Source: Tengunoibacter tsumagoiensis | GTDB lineage: Bacteria; Chloroflexota; Ktedonobacteria; Ktedonobacterales; Ktedonobacteraceae | DNA length: 64,000 nt | Assembly (NCBI RefSeq): GCF_003967535.1 | Contig: NZ_BIFR01000001.1 | Location: forward strand, 4,649,001-4,713,000 | Direction: 5' to 3' | Shown here: positions 62,158-64,000 of the stretch, one piece after another | Numbering within the stretch: the first letter of the stretch is position 1 | Layout: the number at the start of each line of letters is the position of its first letter | Translations under genes and position numbers: made by a program | The notes under the pieces: model-generated | Told to the model about the DNA's origin: nothing | The model's input: the letters and a program-made list of their open reading frames with translations, nothing else | Database searches by the model: none

Positions 62158-63948
62158 TTAAAGCTCCATACTCTTGCTGCTGGTAATCCCTTTGACACGC
62201 TCAATAAAGTCGGCCAGTGGGATCGATTTGAGATCAACATTGGTACGCAAGCGAACAGAAACGGCCTCTGCGGCGGCCTCTTTATCACCTACGACCAGCA
62301 TATAGGGAATCTTCTGCATCTGGGCATCGCGAATCTTGGCGTTCATACGCTCGCCACGATTATCGACCTCGGCCCGTAGACCAGCGGCCTTCAAAGACTC
62401 CAGCACTTGATTGGCATACTCCTGGTGGCGATCGGCAATCGGAATAATCATTGCCTGCACTGGAGCCAGCCAGACAGGGAAGGCACCTGCAAAGTGCTCA
62501 ATGAGCATCGCCATAAAACGCTCGGTTGAACCAGTCACGGCGCGGTGAATCATTACTGGACGATGGGGCTGCCCATCTTCTCCAATATACTCCAGTTCAA
62601 AATTTTCAGGCTGGACAAAGTCCAGTTGAACAGTCGAGCACTGCCACTCGCGGCCCAGTGCATCGCGAACCATGAAGTCAACCTTTGGACCATAGAAGGC
62701 GGCCTCACCAATCCCGATCGCATATTCGATGCCCTTGCCCTCAACGGCATCGCGCAGAGCGCTCTCAGCCGTCTCCCAGACCTCATCGCTCCCAACATAG
62801 TCCTCTTTCTTCTGCGGATCGCGCAGCGAGAGGCGCACATGATAATCGGTCAGACCATACGTCTCAAACACCTCCAGCGTCAGATTCACGGCATTGTTGA
62901 ACTCTTGTTGAATCTGATCTGGTCTCATAAAGACATGGGCGTCATCCTGCGTCAGGCTGCGCACACGAGCCAGACCGGTTAGCGTACCTGCCTTCTCATA
63001 CCGATAGAGCGTCGCAAACTCTGCATAGCGGACAGGAAGTTCGCGATAGCTGTGCATCTGCGACTTATACGTGATGATATGATGTGGGCAGTTCATTGGC
63101 TTCAGCATGTAGGCATCATCTTCAGAGCCCTCTTGCTCACCCTTCATGACCGGGAACATATTGTCACGATAGGTATACCAGTGCTTGGACGTTTTGTAGA
63201 GCCGAACTTTGCCCAGATGAGACGTCCAGACATGTTGATAGCCGTGACGCTCTTGCGTCTCACGCACATAGGACTCCATCAGGTGACGGATCATCTCGCC
63301 GCGTGGCAAGAAGATTGGCACGCCGCCGGGCAGATCTTCGCTGAGGAAGAAGAGTTTCAGCTCTTTCCCCAATTTACGATGATCTCGCTTCTGAGCCTCT
63401 TCCAGCCGCCAGAGATACTGATCCAGCTCTTCCTGATTATTCCAGGCTGTACCATAGATACGCTGCAACATTGGGCGGTGCTCATCACCACGCCAATAGG
63501 CTCCTGCCACACGCATCAACTTGATTGGACCAATCTGTGATGTATTCTCTACATGAGGTCCACGACAGAGATCCAGGAAATTGCCCTGCTGATAGATTCC
63601 AACCTCGGCATCGGGCAGATTCTCAATGAGTTCAACCTTGTAATCCTGCTGTTTAGCGCGAAAGTACTCCAGCGCCTTCTCACGGGGCCAGCGATCGCGC
63701 ACAAAAGGATATTTAGCGGCAATGATGCGCTGCATCCGCTTCTCAATCTCTGGCAGATCTTCGGGAGTGAGGGCGCGGGGCAGGTCAAAATCATAGTAAA
63801 AGCCATCTTCAATTGCCGGGCCAATCCCAAACTTTGCATCGGGGAATAGCTCCTGAATAGCCTCCGCCATCACGTGCGCTGACGAGTGACGCATGCGTTG
63901 AATCGGCGTATAGTTGACCGACTCTTCTAATTCAACTTCCACAGACAT
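62158..63948 (-). CDS. thrS: Threonyl-tRNA synthetase without TGS domain
   Basis: 596 residues. Charges tRNA-Thr and edits mischarged Ser. The N-terminal TGS domain of E. coli ThrS (642 residues) is absent; the protein opens almost directly at the editing domain (HSSAHVMAEAIQELFP, DLCRGPHV). The catalytic class II core has MLKPMNCPHHI with zinc Cys287, YRYEKAGTLTGLARVRSLTQ and HRAVTGSTERFMAML. The anticodon-binding domain fills about residues 495-596. GAAGGAG eight bases before ATG 63948 gives a firm start and rules out a hidden TGS part. Any leader regulation lies beyond the window edge. Confidence 0.96.
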   Translation of the reverse strand: MSVEVELEESVNYTPIQRMRHSSAHVMAEAIQELFPDAKFGIGPAIEDGFYYDFDLPRALTPEDLPEIEKRMQRIIAAKYPFVRDRWPREKALEYFRAKQQDYKVELIENLPDAEVGIYQQGNFLDLCRGPHVENTSQIGPIKLMRVAGAYWRGDEHRPMLQRIYGTAWNNQEELDQYLWRLEEAQKRDHRKLGKELKLFFLSEDLPGGVPIFLPRGEMIRHLMESYVRETQERHGYQHVWTSHLGKVRLYKTSKHWYTYRDNMFPVMKGEQEGSEDDAYMLKPMNCPHHIITYKSQMHSYRELPVRYAEFATLYRYEKAGTLTGLARVRSLTQDDAHVFMRPDQIQQEFNNAVNLTLEVFETYGLTDYHVRLSLRDPQKKEDYVGSDEVWETAESALRDAVEGKGIEYAIGIGEAAFYGPKVDFMVRDALGREWQCSTVQLDFVQPENFELEYIGEDGQPHRPVMIHRAVTGSTERFMAMLIEHFAGAFPVWLAPVQAMIIPIADRHQEYANQVLESLKAAGLRAEVDNRGERMNAKIRDAQMQKIPYMLVVGDKEAAAEAVSVRLRTNVDLKSIPLADFIERVKGITSSKSMEL

Positions 63949-64000
63949 GGATAATTTCTCCTTCGATACAAAACAAAAAAACCTTCTCATCCCACACTGG

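Noticed and set aside
61673..62379. Rightward frames of 129 and 154 codons across the repeat region
   Set aside because: They are built from repeat units (repeated IHDG/MHDG patterns) and the reverse strand of thrS.

Overview
The window looks like chromosomal DNA of a Ktedonobacteria-type Chloroflexota bacterium. This is an inference from gene content and protein style: DUF4012 and WYL proteins, TIR and NACHT proteins, a class II photolyase, a TIGR00300 enzyme, roughly 50% GC, and many small palindromic repeats. I could not run a search to confirm it. I see no rRNA, tRNA, CRISPR array, transposase or phage gene.

Layout. 0-6.9 kb: a dispersed repeat, an ECF sigma/anti-sigma pair, purB, a type 2 IPP isomerase, mobA and two small membrane proteins. 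7-14.5 kb: a 46-residue membrane protein, a standalone TIR protein behind a near-consensus promoter, a GH15 glycosidase, a CPA2 antiporter with an NAD-binding domain, and a DUF1611/enolase-superfamily pair resembling DgcN/DgcA. 14.7-21 kb: an MFS transporter, a quinone oxidoreductase, a HAMP-like membrane protein, an HD hydrolase, and two adjacent membrane proteins that together carry the parts of one Cas4-like iron-sulfur nuclease. 21-30.5 kb: a divergent sugar regulon. The leftward genes are a GntR/UTRA regulator, tagatose-1,6-bisphosphate aldolase, GH4, a SIS isomerase and two PfkB kinases; the rightward genes are GH4, nagB and a BadF-type sugar kinase. Both arms start from back-to-back promoters that share a palindromic -35 region, and each promoter has a GntR-like operator downstream.

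30.7-45 kb: a TIGR00300 enzyme, a WYL regulator, a ClbS/DinB-like protein, a protein built only of Clp N-domains, a Y-family polymerase with an altered second active-site motif, PPK2, a DUF4012 protein with a 30-bp minisatellite, and a 1200-residue fusion of a CHAT-like domain (catalytic residues lost) with a double-AAA+ Clp ATPase. 45-54.5 kb: diverged direct repeats, a class II photolyase, a PepSY-like exported protein, an ABC exporter, a TIR-NACHT-multi-TM protein and small exported proteins. 54.5-59.4 kb: a two-component system followed by an AT-rich cassette (small helical protein, WXG-like membrane protein, HEAT-like protein) that looks like a secreted toxin with its immunity protein. 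59.4-64 kb: a duplicated tail of thrS with its terminator, an unknown 491-residue gene between two copies of an 80-bp element, a 425-bp element with long inverted ends, a degenerate palindrome array, and thrS.

The strongest candidates for undescribed biology are the split membrane Cas4-like pair (20.06-21.07 kb), the CHAT-like/Clp fusion with the separate Clp N-domain protein (41.2-44.8 and 33.9-34.9 kb), the TIR-NACHT-TM protein (50.55-52.87 kb) and the WXG-like cassette (56.8-59.35 kb).
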